In this document: positions 27,233-35,825 of the stretch, piece after piece
Layout: the number at the start of each line of letters is the position of its first letter
How positions within the stretch are numbered: the first letter of the stretch is position 1
Assembly (NCBI GenBank): GCA_009731375.1
Contig: BJOX01000144.1
Span: 782,689 to 846,688 of the forward strand
Reading direction: 5' to 3'
Source of the DNA: Paulinella micropora
Taxonomy: Eukaryota; Cercozoa; Imbricatea; Euglyphida
DNA length: 64,000 bases
Position numbers and translations under genes: made by a program
The notes under the pieces: generated by a model
What the model was told of the DNA's origin: nothing
The model's input: the letters and a program-made list of their open reading frames with translations, nothing else
The model's database searches: none

Positions 27233-28520
27233 TTTTTTTCTTGTATTTGCCCTTCTTCAAATATTTCTTAATTTTTGCTATTGTTAAAAGTTTGTGTATT
27301 AATTCCTCAATCGTTTTTGCCCCAGCACCCGTTTGGTTTATTCCCAAATAATCAGCGAGTTTCTTTCTCATTTCATTCTGGTCTATTCCTAAATCAATAC
27401 CTTCATCTACTATAACTTGTGCCATACCCGCAGTCGTGTGTTTTCCTTTAACTTTTTTTGGTGGTGGTTTGCCCCGAGCTTTCATTTCTTTTTCCAAAGC
27501 AGGGCCCAAAGTTTTGGGTATATCCAATTTCGGATACTTGTAATCATTTCTTAAACCTGCGGATATGTATGATATTTTATCTTTAATTTCAAAGTGTTTC
27601 GCTTTGGCCTCCGCTTGTTTTTTTTCTTGTTCTAATTCTTTTTTGTATTGTTCAGCCAGTTCTTTCTGCTCATCTGCTGATTGGGCATCGGCTATCGCTT
27701 TCTCTATTCCTGTGCCAAGTTTGATAAATTCTGTTTTACTCAAGCTTTTAATAAATTTAGTTGTAAAGCCAGCTTTCTTCATTAATTCAATGTATTTTTC
27801 TTTTAATTCTTTTTCAGCCTTTTTCTCTTCTTTTGTTTTCAATGGCATCTGTTTTTCTTCTGGTGCTTGTGGTGGTGCTTGTGGTGGTCCTAGTTGTGGT
27901 GCTTGGGGTGGTGCTTGTGGTGGTCCTAGTTGTGGTGCTTGTGGTGGTCCTAGTTGTGGTACTTGGGGTGGTGCTTGTGGTGGTCCTTGTGGTGGTGCTT
28001 GTATGTATTGAGGGTGGAGCTGGGGTGGTGGTAATAGCATTAAATTATTTTTTCTATCTTGTTCAAATTTTACATCCTCTATAAGTTTTTGCTCTCTGTT
28101 CGCCTCCCTTATTAATTCTTCTTGTCTTTCTTTAATGTCAGCATTCTCCTTCCTCTCCATTCTTTTCTTCTCATCTTCTGCCTGTTCTCTTAAACTTCTT
28201 TTCCTTTTCTTCCTGCTCGTGTATTAGTTCATATTTTTCAGCAGGTTGTTTTGTATCTGGTTGCGGTTCTCGTGTTCAAGGCGATTGAATTCTGACTTGA
28301 TTATTCGCTCCTTCGTCTTTCGTGTTTTCTTCGTTTTATTGTCCCCTTTCATATATTTCAGAAACAGTTTAACGATTTGAAGTGTTGAAAGGTCATTCGT
28401 TTTCTCGCCAAAGTTGAGATATGCTCGTTTGCCTTTTACTTTAATATACGGTCGGCCATCTTTGGTTCTGTATATCCTCGGGGGCCGTTGTTTAAGTTTC
28501 TTCTTTGGCTTACTTCGCAT
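27207..28520 (-). pseudogene. Coiled-coil, proline-rich protein, frameshifted (element Y)
   Basis: First frame 28520-28224 (RPPRIYRTKDGRPYIKVKGKRAYLNFG...STLQIVKLFLKYM), then after two small indels the frame 28160-27207. The latter contains ERQEELIREANREQKLIEDVK, a tandem GPPQAPQL-type repeat (27860-28010) and the C-terminal helical domain. Three copies of this gene differ mostly in repeat number and indels. It overlaps the protease start by 26 nt; an A-run at the junction decides whether the two are separate or fused. Confidence 0.65.
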
Positions 28521-28586
28521 TACTACTATTATATTATTAGTAAAAAAATAATAGAAGGTTTAGTTTTTTATTTGAGTGGTTTGTCC

Positions 28587-28889
28587 CTACCTAAATTTAA
28601 CAGCTCCTCCTCGTTGCTTTCCGTAGCCTTGTTTGGCCGCAGCCTTTGCTACACGGTCCGCATAAGGCACTCCGACATCGCTAAGAAAAGTAGCACCTCT
28701 TGAAATCAATTGGTTCTTCTTGATAAACCTATTAGCATCCAATATCGCTTGTCCCGCTTTTTTCCAATTTACTTTGCCTCCTGTTTGTTTCTTTTTGGAT
28801 TTTCTTTTCCCTCCTGCTTGTGGCATACTGGGATTGTAGCTGATGTTATAACCTGATGGACTACTGATAATAACGGGTGATGTTGGCAT
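28587..28889 (-). CDS. Small basic Gly/Lys-rich core-like protein (element Y)
   Basis: 100 aa, intact: MPTSPVIISSPSGYNISYNPSMPQAGGKRKSKKK..., ending YGKQRGGAVKFR. Nearly identical to 41223-41525. QAGG-K, QTGG-K and QRGG-A are candidate protease sites in an otherwise basic protein. The T-rich tract followed by ATATATAG directly precedes the ATG. Confidence 0.65.
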   Translation of the reverse strand: MPTSPVIISSPSGYNISYNPSMPQAGGKRKSKKKQTGGKVNWKKAGQAILDANRFIKKNQLISRGATFLSDVGVPYADRVAKAAAKQGYGKQRGGAVKFR

Positions 28890-28922
28890 CTATATATAGT
28901 TCTGAAAAAAAAATTAATGAAA

Positions 28923-29654
28923 TTACAAAAATCTTTTATTGAAGTTCTTTCGTAATTCATCCGATACCGCATCCACATACAAAAAGTTAAATCGTTTTTT
29001 TGTCGCCTCGTGATATTTTTCAATAAAGTATTCTAAATCATATCCGAGGTTTAATTTTATCCTGAGACTGACCAGGAAAAATAAGGAGGTAGTCGAGCTG
29101 TTTGATGGCTTCAGGCTTCATGTCGTTTAGATACTGCGAGCTCATAATCACCTTACTTTTATAATGCATATTTTTTCTACATAAATCGCTAAGGGACTTA
29201 TCACGTAGCCCACTACCCAAATCATCTAACACGAACACAACTTCTGGTGTTATGTATTTGCTCGGTCTCGGGGCTGTCTCTTCTCCATCCTTTTTCTTCT
29301 CTTCCTCTTTACCAAAATATAAAAACTTCGGCTTTTCTACTTCATCCTTCCCGTCCTGAACAATCTCGCCTTCTTCTTGCTCAGCCGTGTGGTTATTCAG
29401 TTTATCTAACTCGTAATCAATCACACTGTATCCGTCCGTTTTCAAATATGTGTATATAGCCATTGGATTGCCTTTCTTCTTGAAGTGCTTCACCATTTCT
29501 TTGTAAATGTGATCCTTGTGTATTGTGCTGGCGATAATGACAATACGGGTCTTTTTGTCCGTCGTTCGTTTCAGGATTTCAAACAGTGCGGTCGTCTTGC
29601 CACTATTCTTGCGAGCGAGAAGGAAAATATTGGCATACGGTTCGTCAAATAACT
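28923..29654 (-). pseudogene. ATPase: Packaging ATPase, 5'-truncated and frameshifted (element Y)
   Basis: Walker A (LLARKNSGKTTALFEIL), Walker B (EVVFVLDDLG) and KVIMSSQYLNDMKPEAIKQLDY are present. About 20 bp are missing near 29045 relative to 40364-41186, shifting the C-terminal ~40 codons, which then end at 28923. The 5' end is cut at about 29654, where fibre sequence of element X starts on the opposite strand; the ~25 N-terminal codons are missing. No start codon of its own. Confidence 0.8.
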
Positions 29655-29660
29655 CAGTGA
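29652..29660. other. Head-to-head rearrangement junction (Y ATPase / X fibre)
   Basis: Left of here the minus strand reads the ATPase (ELFDEPYANIF); right of here the plus strand reads a fibre shaft (VTGSKTFNGAS). In undisturbed copies these genes are 2-3 kb apart on the same strand. No N gap is present. Confidence 0.75.
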
Positions 29661-31414
29661 CAGGAAGTAAAACATTTAATGGGGCGAGCACAACGATAAC
29701 ATATCTAACTTTAACTAACAATGCCGATTTTAATAATCAAGCTATCACTAATGGCGGAAATATAACATATAATGGGGCGAGGATATTAAACCAAAATGGA
29801 GTAGATATATTCTTTTCACAGACATCAGGAGATTATCAATATTTCTTATTTACTCTAAATACCGCTACAAGTGGAACCGCGAACCAAAGGGGTTATGTAT
29901 TTACGAATGTAGCATTTGATGCAAAAGGAGTAGGTCTTTATATTTCAAAACTTTTGGATAATAAAAGTGCTTCGTCTGACATTGTCCGTTTTAATAATGC
30001 TGGCGGTATGTGATTTTATGGTGCTTTGGATATGAATTCAAACAATAACGGGAACTACAATTACTTCAACTGCAGGAATAACTACAACTACATTAACGGC
30101 AAGCGGATTATTAACAGCAGATAGCGGTTGTAAGTTATCTATTCAAAATAAAGTAGATGGAGGAAATGGGCAAGGTATATTTCTGTGGGATACAGACAAC
30201 TCAGGATGGGGGATTTATATGGCTCAGTCAGGGGCAGGTAAAAGTCTATCTGGAGGAACAGCGGTGGCGGGCAACGATATTTCGGGCTTTGCTGTAAGAT
30301 TTAGGTCTGGGTTTGCTTCGTCGGATGGTTTTGTGTGGGAAAATTCTAATGAGCAATTGTTAATGTCATTGAATGGGGCAAACGGGACTTTATGGACAAA
30401 AGGATTAATAACGGCTAGTGTGGGGATATCAACAACAACGGCAACCGCAAGTGGATTAATAACGGCTAATGCTAGTATATCAACAACAACGGCAACCGCA
30501 AGTGGATTAATAACGGCAAATGCGGGTATATCAACAACAACATTAACTGCGAGTGGATTAATAACGGCAAATGCGGGGATTACATACACAGGCACACTAA
30601 CAACTGCATCAGCATCAACTAATGGGGCAAAAATAGCAATTCAAGGACAAACAGACGGGACGAATGCGAGAGGAATATTTATGTGGGACATTGGAGATTC
30701 AAACTGGGGGATTTATATGAGCCAGTCTGGGGCAAATAAAGCATTAAGCGGAACAGGAACGGCACCAGCAGGAGGAGTAGGTGGAGGATTAGATTTAGAG
30801 TGAATAATTCTTCAACGAGTGGGTTCATATGGGAGAATAGTTCAAATACTGCTTTAATGTCTTTGAAAGCAAGTGATGGACAATTATGGGTATTGTCTAA
30901 TCCAATTCAATATTCAGACAGGAGAAAAAAAGAAGATATAAAGGAATGCTTAGGCTTAGATTTTATTAATAAGTTAAATCCAGTCTGCTATCGTATGATT
31001 GATGACAACAAGAAATGTAGGACTGGCTTAATAGCACAGGAACTGGAAGAAATACTAACAGAAATGGATATGCTAGATTTTGGCTGTTTTATAAAAGAAA
31101 CAATTATGGTTCCGTGTCCAAAGCAAAGAAAAGAATGCGAATTGAAAGGTGTGAGTGTTAATCCAGAAGATGTTAAATGTGTTGATAGTGGTGATGTCGG
31201 TTATGGTATAGGTTATTCCGAGTTTATCGCACCATTAATTAAATCAGTTCAACAATTATCAGAAAAGGTAGTTAATTTAGAAAAAGAAAATAAACTTTTA
31301 CTTAATATACTACAAGACCAAACCAACCAATTAGCAGAAATCAGAGTGGCCGTTTTTTTCAAATGTCAAATAATACAACTAGATTTCATAGACCACCGCC
31401 AGTCATTGAAATAG
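29657..31414 (+). pseudogene. Tail-fibre-like protein with S74-type chaperone, 5'-truncated (element X)
   Basis: Begins inside the shaft (TGSKTFNGASTTITYLTLTNN) without a start. A CGG-to-TGA change (~30010) and indels near 30050 and 30790 break it. Recognisable parts are two copies of a WGIYM-QSGA...SGG domain (30117-30400 and 30620-30900), four or so 17-aa repeats (GISTTTATASGLITANA) between them, and a C-terminal chaperone. The latter starts SDRRKKEDIKECLGLDFINKLNP and ends in a QLSEKVVNLEKENK coiled coil. It differs clearly from the chaperone of 35826-39331. Intramolecular chaperones of this family trimerise and then release themselves from fibres. Confidence 0.7.
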
Positions 31415-31715
31415 ACGGCGAACTAACTCCCGAATTAAAGTCTCGTGTTCTTGAGGTAGAACTAAAGATTGAGGGAAAAAAATAGAGCACGAATTGGAAG
31501 ATAACTGGAATTGTTGTTGTATAAAAAACAGACCGACAGACAGCCGACTTATTAAATATTTATTTCAAATGGGTATCATCGTTGCCATTATAGCCCTTTG
31601 TATCGTGATGCTATCTGAAAAGAACTTGCCGTGCGAGGTTGCTAATACTTATGTCGGAATCCTAACATTGCTTATCGGCATTTGCCTTCCATCACCTTCT
31701 AGCTCAAAGAAATGA
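31363..31715 (+). pseudogene. Small two-helix membrane protein, frameshifted (element X)
   Basis: Starts MSNNTTRFHRPPPVIEIDGELTPELK. A slip in the A7 run near 31480 breaks the frame; it resumes with NWNCCCIKNRPTDSRLIKYLF and two hydrophobic segments (MGIIVAIIALCIVML; VGILTLLIGICLP). Homologue of 39324-39650. It overlaps the fibre gene end. A virion-membrane or host-membrane role is possible. Confidence 0.65.
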
Positions 31716-31916
31716 ACATTCATATACTTGAGTTTTATACCACATAGCATCATTTGAGCAAATTAAAGGAATGGCTTCATCAAAACTAACACATCAATCA
31801 CTAAAATGTTTATACACACATTTAAATTTGGTTTCTATTCCTTTTTGAATACACCACACACAACTTTTATTTTTTATCACTGACCCGTGAATAGAAATCG
31901 CAGGCAGTCCGAGCAT
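31704..31916 (-). pseudogene. Antisense cysteine-rich mini-protein, one stop (element X)
   Basis: 71 codons on the minus strand from ATG 31916 to a TGA at 31704, with one in-frame TGA at 31794-31796. The peptide begins MLGLPAISIHGSVIKNKSC and contains CVWCIQKG, FKC and SFDEAIPLICSNDAMWYK. A clear relative is encoded at 39615-39844 in the otherwise diverged element Z (SFDEALPLICAGDSSWYKTQ). Conservation at the protein level with paired Cys suggests a zinc-binding peptide. Family unknown; the C-x2-C...C pattern is loosely like transposase-tail zinc modules. Confidence 0.5.
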
Positions 31917-31963
31917 AAATATTAATTAATAAAAAGTTTATTAGCACTAATATAGAGTACATC

Positions 31964-32326
31964 ATGGCTGACTATAAATACCAAAAGATTATTTTTCTGA
32001 GCAATGATTTTGCTGGAGGAAGCAAAACATTTAATAAAAATATCCAAATGTCATTCACACCAACCAAAATGAATGTTAAGTTTATTCATTATACGAACGA
32101 CCAGACGGAAACTAAAACCAGAATTCTTTATATGGACAGAATTGGAATTATCGGCACATTCGCTGATAGTAATATAGCAAACATTTCAAATCTCGGTTAT
32201 AATTTGGGTGTTGTCGGATGGACTGACGGACAATATACATTTAAAGTCCTTGAAACTGACAGCGGAAATATTGACACAGGAAATTTAGCGGGAAGAATTG
32301 TTGTGTGTTTGGAATTCGTTGCTTAA
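31964..32326 (+). CDS. 120-aa conserved protein upstream of ATPase (element X)
   Basis: Intact: MADYKYQKIIFLSNDFAGGSKTFNKNIQM, ending IDTGNLAGRIVVCLEFVA. About 65% identical by eye to 39908-40270, the same length and place. Alternating hydrophobic/polar pattern with no TM segment suggests a small beta-sandwich. Constant position between fibre/membrane genes and the ATPase suggests a virion or assembly role. Not recognised. Confidence 0.65.
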   Translation: MADYKYQKIIFLSNDFAGGSKTFNKNIQMSFTPTKMNVKFIHYTNDQTETKTRILYMDRIGIIGTFADSNIANISNLGYNLGVVGWTDGQYTFKVLETDSGNIDTGNLAGRIVVCLEFVA

Positions 32327-32334
32327 TATATAAG

Positions 32335-32521
32335 ATGATGAAGATTAACAATGTCAAGGTGAAGCCCGTAAAACAAGAGGGTGATGGAAACAAAAAAGCA
32401 AAAGGTTATAAATTATTTAATGAGCCGTATGCTAACATATTTCTACTCGCCCGTAAGAAGAGCGGGAAAACGACGGCACTCTTTGAAATACTGAAACGGA
32501 CGACAGACAGAAAAACCCGTA
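32335..32521 (+). CDS. ATPase: Packaging ATPase, 5' fragment (element X), cut by element Y
   Basis: Starts MMKINNVKVKPVKQ (the first of two ATGs aligns with the start at 40364) and includes Walker A (LLARKKSGKTTALFEIL). It is interrupted at 32521 by a TIR. The frame at the break continues in the fragment at 16790-16153, and both carry the six-base duplication. Only 9 bp separate it from the 120-aa gene. Confidence 0.85.
32516..32521. other. Target-site duplication CCCGTA (element Y)
   Basis: Directly precedes the TIR at 32522 and matches the reverse complement of 16785-16790, the flank of the other TIR of the same variant. Confidence 0.8.
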
Positions 32522-32622
32522 AGTAGTATAGGGTCGCACTTCGGCACACTTTTTCAATACACGCCCCCCGCCCACAGGGACACACACCGGCCGGCCCGCA
32601 CGGGACAAAATGGCAATTGCCA
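32522..32622 (+). repeat. Terminal inverted repeat, integrase end of element Y
   Basis: Starts AGTAGTATAGGGTCGCACTT; the inner GC-rich variant equals that at 16791-16889. The AG...CT ends and 6-bp duplication fit Polintons. Confidence 0.9.
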
Positions 32623-32872
32623 AAAAAAGTGGAAACGGTTAATAAATGACACACGTAGTCTTTCTCAACATTGAACACAGTCACAGCTGTCAATTTGCGA
32701 AAAAAGAAATATAAAGGGTTTTGCGGTTTTTTCTTGTTGAAGTTGCTGTTAGATAGAAAACAAAATGGTGAAGAATAAATAAAAAGGAAAATTAGCCCGT
32801 GACCAAAACATTGTTGTATATGACTGGTATTTTTTTGCACGAAAACTGTAAAATAGACCAACAGATTTTCTC

Positions 32873-32901
32873 CTTTGCTGAAAATCGTGTTTTTGACAAA
32901 G
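32873..32901. other. Subterminal hairpin (element Y)
   Basis: CTTTG (32873-32877) pairs with CAAAG (32897-32901) around an A/T-rich inner stem and a TCGT centre. Equivalent to 1267-1295 and 58715-58741. The surrounding 32623-32951 is noncoding, with a TATATAAAA box just before the next gene. Confidence 0.5.
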
Positions 32902-32951
32902 CGAAAAGAAGGCCATTTTACCCCTTGCAAAAATATATAAAAGTGATATAT

Positions 32952-33424
32952 ATGTCCAATAACTTTGAAAACTTTGATAATTATTCTGATAATTCTGATA
33001 ATGAGAGTATAAGGCGAGACAGTAATGACTGGATAGAATATTATATAGATAAACAAGAAAGCATAGTAAATAGGCATAAAATAACAGTAAGTAATTAAAT
33101 TGAATTGATAAATGAAAAAATAAAAGAACTAACTAAGAAAAAAGAAGAGCTTGAAGAGAGAGAGGATGCGATAGACGAAAGATTAGCAGAGATAGAAGAA
33201 GAGAAGCAAAAAAAGAAAATAATGATAAAATGAAAAGAAAGAGAAAGAGAGAAGAAGAAAGAAGAAAGAAAGAGGAGAGGTTGTTGGATAGTTGGTTGCT
33301 AGCTAGGAAGCAACCATTGAGTTTGAGAGAGGAGGAGCAGGCGAGGAGGTTAATATGTAATGGAGATAGCTTTGATATGGTTTTGGATAAATATAATAAA
33401 TACAGAAATAGGGTTGAGGGGTAA
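32952..33424 (+). pseudogene. Coiled-coil acidic/basic protein, decayed (element Y)
   Basis: Homologue of 58815-59297. MSNNFENFDNYSDNSDNESIRRDSNDWIEYY start; a CAA-to-TAA change at ~33096 (VSN-stop-IEL) and a one-base loss in the A-run near 33217 break it. The C-terminus is intact (MVLDKYNKYRNRVEG). Confidence 0.7.
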
Positions 33425-33435
33425 AAATAGCTGAA

Positions 33436-33509
33436 TATATAAAGTCCTGGGCAAGACATTAAACTGCCCCTACATAAACACATATTGTCCCTCTGTGTGT
33501 TGATGTAGG
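33436..33509 (+). promoter_or_regulatory. TATA box and leader hairpin of the cargo gene (element Y)
   Basis: TATATAAAG at 33436-33444, then CCTACATAAACACA (33469-33482) pairing with TGTGTTGATGTAGG (33496-33509) with one mismatch. The ATG follows 5 nt later. Confidence 0.6.
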
Positions 33510-33514
33510 TCGCG

Positions 33515-34066
33515 ATGCCTCCGAAGAAGAAGAAGGAAGAAGAAGCACCAGCAACTCCTCCTAAGGTAATTTTCTCTCTCTTGTAGTTTGTTTCTAATGT
33601 GTATGTGTGTGATTGTAGGAGCCTGTTGCACAAGTTCATCACCAGCACCTGCGGTAATTACTTTCTGTTTTATTGATTATGTTTCATTTATGATTATGTA
33701 TTGTTAGGTTGAAGAAAAGGATGTTGGGGAAGCGAGACAAACGATGGATGAAGTTTCCTTGAATGTAGGGGGTTTGGGCTCAGGTTCTGGCAAATATACC
33801 CCCCAAAAAATAACTGGTGGATTTTTTTTGGAAATGAAGGATGATGATTTAACTCTTTTCTCAAAAAAACAGGATGGAAAAGAGCTTCCAAATCTTGAAG
33901 TTGTTGGTTCTAAATCCTCTACCAAAAGGTTGATTTCTGGGCAAACTATGTGGGTTTCCTTTTTTGATGGGTCGCAAGTTTGTCACCCAACTCTCTAGAC
34001 GCATACGTTCACGGAAAAGATAAGGTCGCTTTGAAGAAAATTCTCAAAGCAAAGTTTGTCAATTAA
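33515..34066 (+). pseudogene. Cargo protein with two introns, frameshifted (element Y)
   Basis: Exon 1 33515-33565 (MPPKKKKEEEAPATPPK), exon 2 33619-33653, exon 3 from 33708, introns with GTAATT...TAG ends at the same places as in 110-647. Exon 2 is one base short of keeping frame. A second slip near 33997 puts the C-terminus (LDAYVHGKDKVALKKIL) in another frame, ending at 34066. The domain YTPQKITGGFF...MWVSFFDGSQVCHP is a diverged homologue of the cargo in element Z. Function unknown. Confidence 0.6.
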
Positions 34067-34146
34067 AAAATAATCTATCAAATTTAAATTTGAAAATTCA
34101 TTTACCTTCCGGTAATATTACAGCTATTGCTGTAGGCATTAATAAC

Positions 34147-35186
34147 TTATAAATCCAAAATTTCCTTTTTCTTTTTGATACGGGCACTTGACCTTATATT
34201 CTCCGGTTTAATATCTAATGACTTTAATAAGTGGCCGGTCTTTTTTTGTTTAGTTACTTCTTTAATGTGGTCGGCTAGTTGAGATTTAACTTCTTCGTCT
34301 GGTTGTTCGTTCATTTTGGAATTTAATAATTGTTGAGGACTAATTAATTCGTGGTCGCCAAGTATTAACTTAAAGCCTTTCCGACCTTTAACTGTATATA
34401 CTTTCTTTGAATACTGAACATCGCCCTTAGAAAAAACCGTTCTTTCGAGTTCTTTTCGCACGGTTGAACCCTTAGGAAATTTATTAATAAGACCAGCCCT
34501 ATATATTTCTTGGTCATTTTTCTTTTTACCATAATAAACTTCCATTGGTGTAGCCTTTATTGTATTATGGTATGTGTTATTATAATTATCAACAATTTCA
34601 TAAATGTAAGGAACCCAAACAAAATCGTCATTAACTTCCCACATAAAATTCAAATCGTTCCTTATTGTTCTAATAAATCTATCTACTATACCCATAGTTC
34701 GGTGGTCGCCAACTTCGTTAGTAGTATGTTGAATTCCGTTGTCTTTAAAGTATTCAGCAACTTGTCCTTTATATTCACTGCCGTTGTCAGACGTAATCCT
34801 TTTAGGTTTCGGCATTTTTTTAATCCTTCCAATACTTCGCCAGTTGATTTATTTTTGATCGGTTCAATCCAACCACGACGGGAATAAACATCAATCATTA
34901 CTAAACCAAAGTTGTAGTTTTTGTTTCCTTTCTTAGTAGCTATTTTAGACATATCCATAAGGTCAATAAACACTTGGCTTAATGGTTCAGGCTCAGGGGC
35001 TAGTATAGTATTGCATTTTTTAGGGTTCTTAGATTGATGGTGTATTTCAGAAGCCTCTTCAATTTTCTTTTTTTCAAGTTGCTCTTTGTCTTCCACTACT
35101 TCATTTTTATTTTCTGTATTGTTTTGTGTACTGACTACATCGGTAGATGTATCGCCTACAGCGATAGCTGTATGTTTATCATCCAT
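34147..35186 (-). pseudogene. INT: RVE-type integrase, one frameshift (element Y)
   Basis: Predicted to insert the element with 6-bp target duplications. After an acidic N-terminus, the catalytic core has Asp 1 in QVFIDLMDMS and Asp 2 in ITSDNGSEYKG. Where the family's Glu is expected it has Asp in GIVDRFIRTIR, with 34 residues between. An SH3-like C-terminal segment (FSKGDVQYSKKVYTVKGRKGFKLILGDHELISPQQLL) follows. One A is missing from the run at 34815 (KKMPKPKR in W), splitting the gene into 35186-34686 and 34815-34147. No HHCC zinc domain is visible. Confidence 0.85.
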
Positions 35187-35250
35187 ACTATATATGAAAG
35201 ATTTAAAAAATCTTTCAGCAAAAGGTTTTGTGAAACTTTTTCAAAAGTTT

Positions 35251-35748
35251 CTAGAATTTAAGAAATATCTTTGAAACATCATTGTTTTCTTTTTTTGGTT
35301 TATCGGGTTGTTGATTATAAACATTAACCGATATGTTTGATTTCTTACCTTTACCTTTCTTAGGCTGTTCCTCTTCCTCACTTTCCTCGCTTTCACTCTC
35401 CTCTTCCACTTGCTTTTTTACCGCTTTCTTCTTCTTCTGTTTAGTCTTTAATTTCATACCCGCAACTCGTTGGGCAATTAGGTCAGCAAAGTCCTGTTCA
35501 ACCTCTTCTTCCGAGCTACTTTCCTCACTTAGCTCACCGTCCCGCCCATCAATCATATCCTTCGCCAACTGCTTTTTAGACACGTGGTCCATCTTTTCGT
35601 CATTGGTCATTTCTTTTACATTCTTAGCATCTTCCTCCGCTAGTAGCTCACGTGCCCTCTCAATCTTTCTCTGTTTAGCCTGTTGCTTCTTAGCCTCCCA
35701 ACCCTTTTCAAGGTTCTTCATAGCGACCTCTCTATTACCTCTCGGCAT
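35251..35748 (-). CDS. Highly charged protein next to integrase (element Y)
   Basis: 165 aa, intact. A helical basic start (MPRGNREVAMKNLEKGWEAKKQQAKQRKIERARELL) is followed by Ser/Glu-rich acidic blocks (ELSEESSSEEEVEQ; EEESESEESEEEEQ) alternating with Lys blocks, and a tail NISVNVYNQQPDKPKKENN. Same strand as the integrase, 65 bp upstream, conserved in element W (61207-61753). Divergent from the fibre gene. Perhaps a chromatin-binding or integrase-accessory factor, inferred from composition alone. Confidence 0.6.
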   Translation of the reverse strand: MPRGNREVAMKNLEKGWEAKKQQAKQRKIERARELLAEEDAKNVKEMTNDEKMDHVSKKQLAKDMIDGRDGELSEESSSEEEVEQDFADLIAQRVAGMKLKTKQKKKKAVKKQVEEESESEESEEEEQPKKGKGKKSNISVNVYNQQPDKPKKENNDVSKIFLKF

Positions 35749-35825
35749 TTTCTATTTGTTTATATTATTATACAAAATAATATTATTTAGTTTTTATTAA
35801 TAAACGATTTTTTAACAAATATACA

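Noticed and set aside
27833-28084. Val/Leu repeat frames (VLVVVLVVVLG) resembling a membrane protein
   Set aside because: Antisense of the GPPQAPQL coding repeat; the mirror frame occurs at 41979-42248.
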